64,000 nt of DNA from Flectonema sp. DT1601. Its lineage: Eukaryota; Euglenozoa; Diplonemea; Diplonemida; Diplonemidae. This document shows, piece after piece, positions 10,001-18,697 of the stretch; the stretch's first letter is position 1, and each line of letters begins with the position of its first letter. The position numbers were made by a program, and so were the translations under genes. The notes under the pieces were generated by a model, which did no database searches, was not told where the DNA came from, and saw only the letters and a program-made list of their open reading frames with translations. The stretch is taken from the NCBI GenBank assembly GCA_964019425.1, contig OZ025816.1, forward strand, positions 989,001 to 1,053,000. Reading direction: 5' to 3'.

Positions 10001-13000
10001 AAATGGGATCTGAGAAAACTGAGACATCTCTGAAACTACTGATGAGAGTGTCAGAAGGATATCGATCAAGATATCAATTAGGTTCTCAATATAATTCTAC
10101 TGAGAAACATGTTCTTTTATTACAAAGAATGCTACGAGGACATGGATGCAGATGGGCAGTAAATGTTCTTCGGAAGATGAAAGCAGCCTCCGTATTCAGA
10201 AGACTCTGCACGAGATGGAAAGCTCACGTTCGAAAACGGATGAAGAAACGATCGAAATTCCATCAAAGAATGGAACTTCAGAGATACGGCAGAGGATACA
10301 CATCTCGACTACACTCGTTTGAGGAACTAACATTGCGATCAGCTACTCTCATTCAATCAGTCATGAGGGCAGCAACTGTTAGAACAAAGATCAGAGTTCT
10401 GTATCAGTTTAGACTTCTTCGAATTCTTACAAACAAAGTAGCCACTCAATGGAAAAGGTTCGCAATGACGCAACGTGTTGAACGACGACAGCAATATCAA
10501 AGAAGAAAAAGTAGCGTAGCTATTCAACGAGCCTGGAGATTCCACCACGCAAACAAAGTAATGACACAAAGAGCTGATCAACAGGCTGCGAGAACTATTC
10601 AATCTGCTTATCGTAAAAGTAGATTCCGAACTGAAATTAAAATGAGAATCCTCTGCAGGAAGTGGATCGGAAAGGTGCGGACGCAATTAAAACGCAGAAA
10701 AGACATGCGAATGGCGAGTATACGCACCAGAAGGAGAACGTCAGCAGTCCTGGTACAGCGTGCGTGGCGATATAAGAGAACAAAGAAACTTATTGAGCAG
10801 CGAGATGAAACTGAACAGGAAGCCAGTGCAGTTATCATTCAGCACGCGTGGAAATGCACCGTTAGTCGCGCGGAACTTCGATCACTTAAAGTCGAGCGTA
10901 GCATTTCAATTATCCAGCGAGTGAGTGCCGGAATGACATCTCGCCTTCAATTACATATTTTATTTCGTTGCAAGCACCTACAACAAGTAGGGAAGGCCTT
11001 CTTATGTAGGGAACAACTTTCTAGAAAATTCAGTAGTCGCGCGGAACTTCAGTCACTTAAAGTCGAGCGTAGCATTGCAATAATTCAGCGAGTGAGTGTC
11101 GGAATGACATCTCGTCTTCGACTCTTTATTTTATTTCGTTGCAAGCACCTACAACAAGTAGGGAAGGCCTTCTTATGTAGGGAACAACTTTCTAGAAAAT
11201 TCAGTAGTCGCGCGGAACTTCAGTCACTTAAAGTCGAGCGTAGCATTTCAATTATCCAGCGAGTGAGTGTCGGAATGACATCTCGCCTTCAATTACATAT
11301 TTTATTTCGGTGCAAGCACCTACAACAAGTAGGGAAGGCCTTCTTATGTCGGGAACAACTTTTTAGAAAATCCCACATTGCAGCAGACCTAATGAAACGA
11401 AAGAAATCAACAGAACTTCTACAACGTAACGCCAGAGGATACCAACAACGAGTCAAACTGTTCAGAGAAAGTGTTTCACTTCAATTTGCAGTCGACTTGT
11501 TAGAGAGAATTGCTACTGCTTACAAAACCCGACTCGTCTTATTCGAAAGCTACTCAGGAGCAGTTGAGGTTCTTCAAAAAGTATTTAAAGCCCACTCTGC
11601 TAGAACAAAATGCGCTCGTACCGCAGCAGTTCGAAAAGACTTCAAAGAACGAGGAACTTCTTTATTACTACTTCAGAGAGTTGGTAAAGGGTCAATAACA
11701 AGGTATTACTTAGCCATGAGTCTTCTTGAAAGGGAAGTGAGTGAACAAACAGAACATTCTATCGAATTGTTGCAAAATACTTTTATTGGATTCTCTGTCA
11801 GGAGAAACTTATTCAACACGTTTACAGTTAGACAGATTTACCTCCGCATTCTACATAGATGGAGATGTCTTGTGTCTGAAAAACAGAAAGGGGGATTACG
11901 AAATGAAGCTGCTGCTTGTATACAGCGAGCCTGGTTGTGTTCTTTAGCTCGCGAAGAGTTTCAAGTTCTGAAGATCCAAGCGAAGAAGAATATTCGAAAG
12001 AGGAGATCAGTTTTTGCAATTGCTACGTCTGACCTTCACAAAGAATTAGAAAAGCAGTCCAGCAGTTCTGCGATCATCTTGCAGCGAATTGGCAGAGCTG
12101 CAATAGCGAGAAGCCGCTGTCGTTTATTGCAATGCGCTGACATTATTCACAAAACTGGAAGAGGATACATTGAAAGAATATTCTTATGCGGCAGGCTCGC
12201 CGCAATGGTTTTGGCAGAGGAGGAGTCTGTGGCACTGAGAGCTCATTCTTCAAGTATTATTCAAAGAGGGTGGAAGCGCCACTTGCGCCTAGTTGAAAAC
12301 CAAAAGAACCATTCCGCTGTAAACATCCAACGCCTGTGGCGCGGGCACAGCTGTAGCAATCTCGTGAGATCCCTTCGGCAGTTGCGACACATCAGCTCAA
12401 TTTGCATTCAAATGCACACCAGGACTTTGTTGTCACAACAGTATGTTACTTCGCTTCAGGAGGCCGTAGCCCGCGAGCGTCAACAAGAAGTTGTAGAACA
12501 GCAGAAATTTGAAGAAAAGCAACAGGCTTCCTTTGTTATCCAAAGAGGTTGGAAACAGCACGTGAACTTCGTTGACAATCACAGGAATTCTTCTGTTACG
12601 AACATACAACGCGTGTGGCGTGGTTACAGCGGAAGAAATCGTGTCAAGTCTCTTCGACAGTTGCGACAGACCAGCGCAGTTTGCATTCAAATGTACACCA
12701 ACACTGTGTTGTCACAACAGTTTGTTGCGTCTCTTCAAAAGAAACGCAGCCAGCAAGTCCACCGATTAGCCTCAGCTCGCGATCGTGTAGATGCTTCTCA
12801 GAAAGCAAAGAATCTCAAACAGCAAAAGGCAGCTGATGAAGTTGCTGCACTCCTGGCTGGTGGCAAAGAAGTAGACGAGAGGAAGGCAAAAAGTTCCAAC
12901 AAAAGGATGGAAATCATCATGCCACCTCATGTTCAGAACTCACTACTGCCGGCTACACAAGTTGTACGTCCAACAGTTTCTCCCACAAATGTACTAATTA

Positions 13001-15513
13001 AGTCTGAGGAACAATCAGCGAACGAAGTGAAGCAGCGATCTGAAGTTATCAATTCCGAGAAGTACTTCCGAACTCAACTCGAAGACTGTGAAGGCGACGA
13101 ATTTAATTTGATTAGAAGCAATGGCGAAGAACAAAAGCTGCTCCTGCCACACCAGCAGATGTCACCAATTTGTAGCGTTGGAACAAAAGATATTCCGTCA
13201 GTTCCTCCAACAGCACCCTGTTCTGAAGATGGATATCAATTATCGGATGAATTGATTGACCAGCCTATCGTTAGTACCCATCAGTCACTGACAGACCTTG
13301 AGTCTGTATTAGCGGCAGCAGCTATAACAACAGTGTTAGATAATAAAAAGTATCTTCAAGAAGTTGAAACATTAGTCTCTGACGAGAACATTTCTAGATC
13401 TGAATTAAGCGAACAATTCTTACAAATTAATCATAAAGTAATCCTCCTGTGGGAAGAACAGCAGCTGATCAATGATCGGACACTGACAGCCGTTGAGTCT
13501 AATAAGTATCTTCAAGAAATTGAAACATTAGTCTTTGACGAGAACATTTCTAGATCTGAATTAAGCGAACAATTCTTACAAATTAATCATACCGTAATCC
13601 TCCTATGGGAAGAACAGCAGCTGGTCAACGAGATTCACATCAAAGAAAAATCCTGCAGACAGCAGCTGACATCAGAAGAGGGAGCAAGTAACTCACTGTT
13701 AGCAAACAAGTGGGTGGCAGTTGTGTCCACGCAGAGTGTTGTAGACGAAGAGAACAACAGCAGAGTGGCTCTCTCGAGTGACAATTTCAAAACATCGAAT
13801 GATGTGTTTCAACGAGAGGCTATCGACAGAAAGCAACTGCAACAAACTTCGGAAGATAAAATCATCTCCGTACCTCACCTAAATAATACTTCTTACGCAT
13901 CCCTCAGCGCTGAGGAGAAATCTAATCGAGATGCTCTCACAGATGAGGCTTTTAAAGTTGTCGAAGTCATCATTGAAGAAGAATGGGAAGAAGAGATCAT
14001 TGACGGAGAGAAAGTCAGAAAGAAGAGAAACAAGCAACTCGAGACAACACAGAAAGTATTAAATGAAATAATATCAACTGAACTAATACAACGAGTGGGT
14101 AGAGGGTTGCTACACAGACATCAATTCCCGTCTGCGTCCGTACCGAAACTCGACCCGCCATCTAAGACCCAAAATGATACGCAAACTGGAACTCCCTTTT
14201 ACACACCGAGAGAGGATCCGATTGAAGTTTTCTTCTGCGATTTGATGATGACTGCGGCGTTGATAGTTCTTCGAGACGCAGCGATGTTTGCACGCGACGC
14301 CGTATGTCTGTCAGAATTAGAATCTCCAATTCGATCTCAACTTCTGAGAAAGCAATCAACTGAATTCGTAAAACTCAAAGAGATTTATGTTTTCTTAAGA
14401 AGTCTACGAAATGGAATCGTTAAGAGACCTGAATACCAACACAGACTCCAGATAGCAGTAATGCAAACATTTGAACGCAATGAGTTAATAAAAAGATTAA
14501 ACCTCGTTGAGGATTATCAAAATCAACTTCAAGACACAAGAGACTCCTTCTTATGGTGGGGAGGAATCGCAACTTCTGAAACTGAGAGAGTGATGGCTTC
14601 AAGTAGGAAGGCTGTTGGTGAAGAAGAGATTCACTTCAGGGGAATCCTATCGAAGTTATATCAATACGAGTTGGAAGACAATCTGAGAGAGCAATCGATG
14701 AAGACATTAATGAAAAACGCTGACGAGGTATTTCAATCAAATTCAATACAACGAAATGAATTTATTGACAAGGCCTTCCAATCTCGTGACTTCGGATGTT
14801 TAGAGATTGCTAAACGAGCGAAGACTCGTCACGTTGAACGTCATCTCCGTCACCTGATCTCATCACGATTACATGATGATACAGAGCAGTACTACAGGGA
14901 TATTGTTATGAGTGATTGGGTTTATAATTTAAGGAATAGAATTAAACAATGGAATACATGTGTTATAGAACCTGTTTATTATAGTTGTATTGTTTTGTGT
15001 GGAGTTGTTCATGCTTCAAGACTGCTACCTCCTGAAGTAACATTTAGAAGGAATTGTATTGTGACAGCTTCACTAGCTGTAGCTGCAGTCTCTAATAACA
15101 TCTCACTTGATATGGATAGATTCCTTGCTTTAGCTGCTGTTGAAAAAATAAATGAAACTCTCGACCCGATCTTCAAACTCGCTCCATTAGCGACGTACTC
15201 AGGGAGTGCTAATCTGTGTCTTCCTCTACTTCGTCCTAGTCGAGGTAATTCTTTTTGTGGTAACAATACTTTGTCAAAACGTCTAAATAGTAACCCTTCA
15301 GCCAACATCAGTTCCACTCGTAGAGTTGGAACTAAAATGTTATTCGTTACTCAGTGCAATGCTGATTCTGACCTCGCAATGCCAAACAGTACTTTCATTC
15401 CAATTAGTAGATCTCAATCATTCACTTCTGGTATGAGAAGTAATCTCAGACTTGACGGGTTGAGAAGACCAAAGAAAGCTAGGCAAGCAGGCTCTTCGCG
15501 TCAATTTAATTGA
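7012..15513 (+). CDS. giant IQ-repeat protein (2,833 residues)
   Basis: Very large cytoskeletal-type protein of unknown name. It starts MAPKKKKPKQ and has a second poly-Lys run near residue 108. A helical region follows, then dozens of IQ-like repeats from about residue 600 to 1910, many in an unusual form (LQRIGRGYIERF, IQRLARGMIVREHL, LQKSGRALRVRL, VQKAGRGLFSRIEM) in which Gly-Arg or Gly-Lys occupies the usual IQxxxRGxxxR spacing. More canonical copies (IQRAWR, IQRVWRGYSGRN) occur later. Residues ~1930-2380 are charged and acidic. The C-terminal ~300 residues match the neighbouring 2587-5442 protein. IQ arrays bind calmodulin or myosin-type light chains, so a flagellar or cytoskeletal scaffold role is inference. 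Internal tandem duplications are listed separately. The start is the first ATG after an acceptor at 7002. Confidence 0.75.
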   Translation: MAPKKKKPKQSVDAALVVQTQEAQIKVSTAADNAWNGRGGEFLSAPTTSNTTGLVSPARQMLTQLITPTSHSSQVSETSEINSLASSVVAATDGRRGTRTSDNPIKKKKKKKKKLTTAASNATEDDRSTAELSRKDSSNSLLSDRSASSQQSAVRRRPKRSWHPIVPIYIASLDQLFTEEGTSTLETVARLFASPALMSLFLSTLLHVKVTTRTLVKTERVRPLKQSYGVCIPEELEQQITIPLLTIANCAVNSCDVVTMVSDGFRLAGIRTSDGIVTRVQVGAFLAKFRLQRILDEQIASYSAVATESAARKTVEESETKQLQVVATYFFNILLPNRAAGRIQSQWRCKKARDAFSLRLRLRDQGLDPDGQPIVAKVRVSSAERRKAGLLTFITRTDLEEIFCKSAYLLPHIICYVTGSERPGTLLQEKEILLLSRAYGIPLVKGKRATVWDVCQVVQSRRIGLRPLLRDAGDLASLDLFETKCMPVSKFLQLITHYEMNEVFRSELVSSNCMNFGDLIGDGLFNLLSGRSEEPFKRCQILDAEDHKRSLYQHMFKRLNNSKTSISKRRRSVVDTVVRVPLTAFQTDKDLILYGETEDLGKILTCQRAWKRKKFLMRRRKAAAKIQQKWLRVKGMQLFRQRVEELKEVRRQMMEEKYGWQTRMLQRIGRGYIERFYFTSCGIYSKQGKSLQRIARAFFSRKRARLLLQLKRAQFLYQRLAVVWRRKLNQRNIERANCVNLIRRIQRAMISRKQLCNSHCHKILQQKGAQIQRLARGMIVREHLQVIRKFFRKNLTKKVVFRWRNFAAKRKAHRLLMLTRLQSCGRSITTRRQLYEQFHYTQAVRYLQSVGRGKASRREVFGRKTTPTFQRIGRGLCDRLEVNKLHCLSVLSKTVITLQNISRGLKDRITLQHQRYYRHVLRRAIDLQRVGKACMTRMNCNNQKNLLILSNTSQHLQKSGRALRVRLITNKLLCELRLTQKAQIVQKAGRGLFSRIEMGSEKTETSLKLLMRVSEGYRSRYQLGSQYNSTEKHVLLLQRMLRGHGCRWAVNVLRKMKAASVFRRLCTRWKAHVRKRMKKRSKFHQRMELQRYGRGYTSRLHSFEELTLRSATLIQSVMRAATVRTKIRVLYQFRLLRILTNKVATQWKRFAMTQRVERRQQYQRRKSSVAIQRAWRFHHANKVMTQRADQQAARTIQSAYRKSRFRTEIKMRILCRKWIGKVRTQLKRRKDMRMASIRTRRRTSAVLVQRAWRYKRTKKLIEQRDETEQEASAVIIQHAWKCTVSRAELRSLKVERSISIIQRVSAGMTSRLQLHILFRCKHLQQVGKAFLCREQLSRKFSSRAELQSLKVERSIAIIQRVSVGMTSRLRLFILFRCKHLQQVGKAFLCREQLSRKFSSRAELQSLKVERSISIIQRVSVGMTSRLQLHILFRCKHLQQVGKAFLCREQLFRKSHIAADLMKRKKSTELLQRNARGYQQRVKLFRESVSLQFAVDLLERIATAYKTRLVLFESYSGAVEVLQKVFKAHSARTKCARTAAVRKDFKERGTSLLLLQRVGKGSITRYYLAMSLLEREVSEQTEHSIELLQNTFIGFSVRRNLFNTFTVRQIYLRILHRWRCLVSEKQKGGLRNEAAACIQRAWLCSLAREEFQVLKIQAKKNIRKRRSVFAIATSDLHKELEKQSSSSAIILQRIGRAAIARSRCRLLQCADIIHKTGRGYIERIFLCGRLAAMVLAEEESVALRAHSSSIIQRGWKRHLRLVENQKNHSAVNIQRLWRGHSCSNLVRSLRQLRHISSICIQMHTRTLLSQQYVTSLQEAVARERQQEVVEQQKFEEKQQASFVIQRGWKQHVNFVDNHRNSSVTNIQRVWRGYSGRNRVKSLRQLRQTSAVCIQMYTNTVLSQQFVASLQKKRSQQVHRLASARDRVDASQKAKNLKQQKAADEVAALLAGGKEVDERKAKSSNKRMEIIMPPHVQNSLLPATQVVRPTVSPTNVLIKSEEQSANEVKQRSEVINSEKYFRTQLEDCEGDEFNLIRSNGEEQKLLLPHQQMSPICSVGTKDIPSVPPTAPCSEDGYQLSDELIDQPIVSTHQSLTDLESVLAAAAITTVLDNKKYLQEVETLVSDENISRSELSEQFLQINHKVILLWEEQQLINDRTLTAVESNKYLQEIETLVFDENISRSELSEQFLQINHTVILLWEEQQLVNEIHIKEKSCRQQLTSEEGASNSLLANKWVAVVSTQSVVDEENNSRVALSSDNFKTSNDVFQREAIDRKQLQQTSEDKIISVPHLNNTSYASLSAEEKSNRDALTDEAFKVVEVIIEEEWEEEIIDGEKVRKKRNKQLETTQKVLNEIISTELIQRVGRGLLHRHQFPSASVPKLDPPSKTQNDTQTGTPFYTPREDPIEVFFCDLMMTAALIVLRDAAMFARDAVCLSELESPIRSQLLRKQSTEFVKLKEIYVFLRSLRNGIVKRPEYQHRLQIAVMQTFERNELIKRLNLVEDYQNQLQDTRDSFLWWGGIATSETERVMASSRKAVGEEEIHFRGILSKLYQYELEDNLREQSMKTLMKNADEVFQSNSIQRNEFIDKAFQSRDFGCLEIAKRAKTRHVERHLRHLISSRLHDDTEQYYRDIVMSDWVYNLRNRIKQWNTCVIEPVYYSCIVLCGVVHASRLLPPEVTFRRNCIVTASLAVAAVSNNISLDMDRFLALAAVEKINETLDPIFKLAPLATYSGSANLCLPLLRPSRGNSFCGNNTLSKRLNSNPSANISSTRRVGTKMLFVTQCNADSDLAMPNSTFIPISRSQSFTSGMRSNLRLDGLRRPKKARQAGSSRQFN
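10864..11376 (+). repeat. three tandem 171-bp coding repeats in the IQ gene
   Basis: Units start at 10864, 11035 and 11206 (period 171 bp, 57 codons), each beginning AGTCGCGCGGAACTTC. By eye they are nearly identical at the DNA level, far more alike than the other IQ repeats. This points to recent in-frame duplication. Each unit holds two IQ-like helices (IIQRVSVGMTSRLQL and LQQVGKAFLCREQL). Confidence 0.9.
13348..13659 (+). repeat. two tandem 156-bp coding repeats in the IQ gene
   Basis: Units begin at about 13348 and 13504 (52 codons). Each encodes NKYLQE[V/I]ETLV followed by DENISRSELSEQFLQINH and ILLWEEQQL. The copies are almost identical and lie in the acidic region after the IQ array, so this duplication is separate from the 171-bp one. 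Confidence 0.85.
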
Positions 15514-16765
15514 TGTTGTTGAAGTATCTCTTTGTGTTCAGTTGCGTGAAATTCTTTTTATTTTATCACTTTTTATGATATCTTTTCTCTCATATCGCTC
15601 TTTACAGAGTGAGAATCCTGTCTTCAGACTTATATTTTATTACACGATTTCACACTTATAGTTGTTTAGGTGTCTTTTTATGTTTTCTTGTTTGATGCAA
15701 TCTTTCGACCGCTATTTTGCTACGATTCTATTTTAGACTTGTTTTGATATTGAGTAGCCGAATAATATTATTCTACTCAATGATTTAAGCATAATTCCTC
15801 TCTTTAATTTATTTTTTTTTTTTTTCCGATGCGAAAAAAATATTTCCTAACTTGACTGCTCAATTTTCATTGATGTGTTGCCAGGTTGTAGCTTTTTTCG
15901 GTTTTCGGTTGAATTTAATTTAAAAAATCTATTTTTTAGATTTTTCTTTTACTTATATTGTGTTTCCGTAGTGTTCTAATATCACTTTTTTTTATTTTTT
16001 ATTTTTTTTTTTTTCTTTCTTATTTCTATGAAATAATTTCTAGAATGCCACGCCGTTTTGTCAATTATTTATTTAGATTTCCACTGATGGATGTTCTGTT
16101 GTTTTATTCAGGTCCGTCTCAGTTATGACCTTAAACTGACTGTCATCTCACCTGATCCTTTTGGTTTTCATTTCTTGCTGAGTGATATGGCTATGTGCTG
16201 CCCAATTTTTTTTTGTGGTACATTCCTAAAGCTTTTCGGTAAGCCCACAGTACAATTATAATGCTTTGGACAACTGGGGGTGAACGATACTCGGTAATGT
16301 TCCGGGGTTTTCTATTTTCTTTCGTGGAGTGTGGGCATATGGCACATGTGGTCGTATTATAAAGAAAGATGTATATGAAAGAAAGAAGGTTTTTTTTATT
16401 TTTTTTCACCTTCCCCCCCACTCCCAGATTATTTCTCTTTTATTTTTTTTTAGTTGTTTACAACCTGTTAGCCTCTGGGCAAGGTGGGAGCTGGTAGTCG
16501 ATCACTTCCAGCCGAAGCTATAAAACTACAATCTTCGCGATTGGGTCCTTACTGATGCGGGCTACCCAGACCCCTGGTAGTCATCAGTTTGTATTTTGCT
16601 AACTAACTAATTGTTGTGCATCCGTCAGGTAGTCTAAACCATGGCAGCTATCTGATTATTATATTTACGGATTGCTTTCGTTAAAACATTCAACAGGAGT
16701 TGAATTGACTGTAGTCGCCATTCCTAAATGAAGTCTTTCCTTTTCAGTAATAAATTCTTCAAACG
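15514..16765 (+). promoter_or_regulatory. 1.25-kb intergenic region with acceptor for ALDH
   Basis: T-rich, with several long T-runs between 15811 and 16450. The acceptor TCTTTCCTTTTCAG ends at 16747, 18 bases before the ATG. No gene is seen. Confidence 0.45.
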
Positions 16766-18190
16766 ATGCTTCGCAAAGCTGCAGTTGGATGCGGTCGTCG
16801 TGGACTCACTTTGCAGGCAGTGAATCCATTTAACGGAGAGATTGCTCATGAACTTCCTCGATGGGGAAAAGGAGATGAAAGAGTTGTACAGGCCATCGAC
16901 GGACTCGTAGACGGATTGGGAAAGTGGAGATGGAAACAGGAAGTTGGAGTTCGCGCAAAGGTTTTGAAAAGATGCAGTGAGATCCTCAGGGAGCGTGCTG
17001 ATGAGTTTGCTGAGGTGATGGCAATTGAAATGGGGAAGCCACTCGCACAGGGAAAAGGAGAAGTACTAAAGTGTGCTACAATCACTGATTACTACGCTGA
17101 AAATGGAGAAGAATTTCTGCAAAATGAAGTTGCTGAAGCCGGATTCAGTAAGAGTTACGTTTCAAAGGAACCACTTGGAGTGGTTCTTCTTCTGATGCCT
17201 TGGAACTTCCCATTCTGGCAGGTATTCCGTCAGGCATCTGCAGCTTTGATTGTCGGTAACACTATTGCCTGTAAACATGCACCAAACGTACCGAAGTCAG
17301 CTGTTCTAATTGAAGAAGTTATAAACCAGGCAGCTGCTGACTGTGGAGTTGGTTACCAGGTGTACACTAATCTACCAATGCACGCGGAGGATATTAAATC
17401 CGTCTTTGAACATCGCGAGGTGAGAGCTGTCTCACTGACGGGATCTTCAGCAGCGGGAGCAATTGTTGGAGGAGCAGCTTCTAAATTACTGAAGCCGTCA
17501 GTATTAGAATTAGGTGGAAATGATCCAACACTTGTACTCGGTGACGCTGACTTGGACTTAGCAGCCACTGCTGGAGCAGCTGGAAGGATGCTCAATGCCG
17601 GTCAGTCCTGCATCGGTTCAAAGCGTTTCGTTGTCGTAGACTCGGTTTACGATGACTTTATTGAAAAGTTTATTCCCGCCATGAAATCTTACACTCATGG
17701 TAACCCTCTAGATGCTGCTACTAAACTCGGACCTCTTGTAAATCACTCAGCAATGAAGACATTGGCGTACCAAAGTTCTTTAACTACCAAGACTGGGAAA
17801 GTCTTATTGGAAGGAGGTATGATAGAAGGTCATGCTGGAGCGTTTTACTTGCCAAGCATCATTGGTGATGTTCAACCAGGAACCCCAGGATACGATGATG
17901 AGTTATTCGGACCTGTGGCTTCAGTTATTCGCGTTAAGGACGAAGAGGAGGCAGTTGAAGTCGCTAACCAGTCGAAATACGGACTCGGTGCCTCAATTTA
18001 CACCAGAGACTTGGAAAAGGGTGCAGCACTGGCTGAGAAGATTGATGCCGGAATGTGTTTTATTAACGACTTTGTAAAATCCCATCCAGCGCTTCCATTC
18101 GGAGGAGTAAAGCAGAGCGGATACGGAAGAGAATGCTCTCGTTATGGTATTCAAGCGTTTTGTAATGTGAAATCTGTTGTCTTTGCGTAG
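16766..18190 (+). CDS. NAD(P)-dependent aldehyde dehydrogenase, succinate-semialdehyde type
   Basis: A 474-residue ALDH superfamily enzyme oxidising an aldehyde to its acid, most likely succinate semialdehyde to succinate, since it resembles bacterial Sad/YneI. Visible motifs: MPWNFPFWQVFRQ and KHAPN (cofactor site), SLTGSSAAG (Rossmann glycines), LELGGND with the general-base Glu near residue 247, GQSCIGSKR with the catalytic Cys near residue 281, DELFGPVASV, and PFGGVKQSGYGRE near the C-terminus. All key residues are present and the length is normal. The N-terminus (MLRKAAVGCGRRGL) is basic and Ser/Ala-compatible, so mitochondrial targeting is possible. The start is the first ATG after the acceptor at 16747. 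It ends TAG. Substrate choice is inferred from family resemblance only. Confidence 0.9.
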   Translation: MLRKAAVGCGRRGLTLQAVNPFNGEIAHELPRWGKGDERVVQAIDGLVDGLGKWRWKQEVGVRAKVLKRCSEILRERADEFAEVMAIEMGKPLAQGKGEVLKCATITDYYAENGEEFLQNEVAEAGFSKSYVSKEPLGVVLLLMPWNFPFWQVFRQASAALIVGNTIACKHAPNVPKSAVLIEEVINQAAADCGVGYQVYTNLPMHAEDIKSVFEHREVRAVSLTGSSAAGAIVGGAASKLLKPSVLELGGNDPTLVLGDADLDLAATAGAAGRMLNAGQSCIGSKRFVVVDSVYDDFIEKFIPAMKSYTHGNPLDAATKLGPLVNHSAMKTLAYQSSLTTKTGKVLLEGGMIEGHAGAFYLPSIIGDVQPGTPGYDDELFGPVASVIRVKDEEEAVEVANQSKYGLGASIYTRDLEKGAALAEKIDAGMCFINDFVKSHPALPFGGVKQSGYGRECSRYGIQAFCNVKSVVFA

Positions 18191-18697
18191 ACGATGAGAT
18201 GTAATAAACCAACCAAAGGCTGCGTGGTGTTCTATTCCATCTTCGTCAATTATTCTCCTCATGTTGATTCCTCGTCAACTTGATTGCCGTTCGTCTTTTA
18301 AAGGAAGCGCTGTGCCATTGGTATTATTAATTATGTCAACTTAAATTTAAAGAAGGAAGTTGAAACTTTTACTTTTCGCAAGGCATTGGCGAACTTGTCT
18401 TTTATTTTCCCAGTTGAGCGCAACAGAAACATGTTCTGTATGAAGCTGACCACTTTTCGTTGAATCCATGTCAATTGTGCCACTTTTTGTGTAATTTTCA
18501 ACGTTGAAGAGTTTGTTTTGCTGTTGAGCTGATACAACAGCACACACATCGTTTTCGCTGAATTCCGATCGTGTGATGTGAGTCAGTAACAGAGTGTCGT
18601 CTCATTTGTGTCCACAAATTCACTTGATACGAATGTGTGATTATCAGGTTATTAATTAACAAACTATTCTAATTAGGTTCATGGGGGAGGGTAACAC
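18191..18697 (+). promoter_or_regulatory. intergenic region with acceptor and overlapping uORF
   Basis: No gene is seen. The acceptor CTATTCTAATTAG ends at 18676. An upstream ATG at 18681 is out of frame and overlaps the main start at 18698, so it could reduce initiation. Confidence 0.4.
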
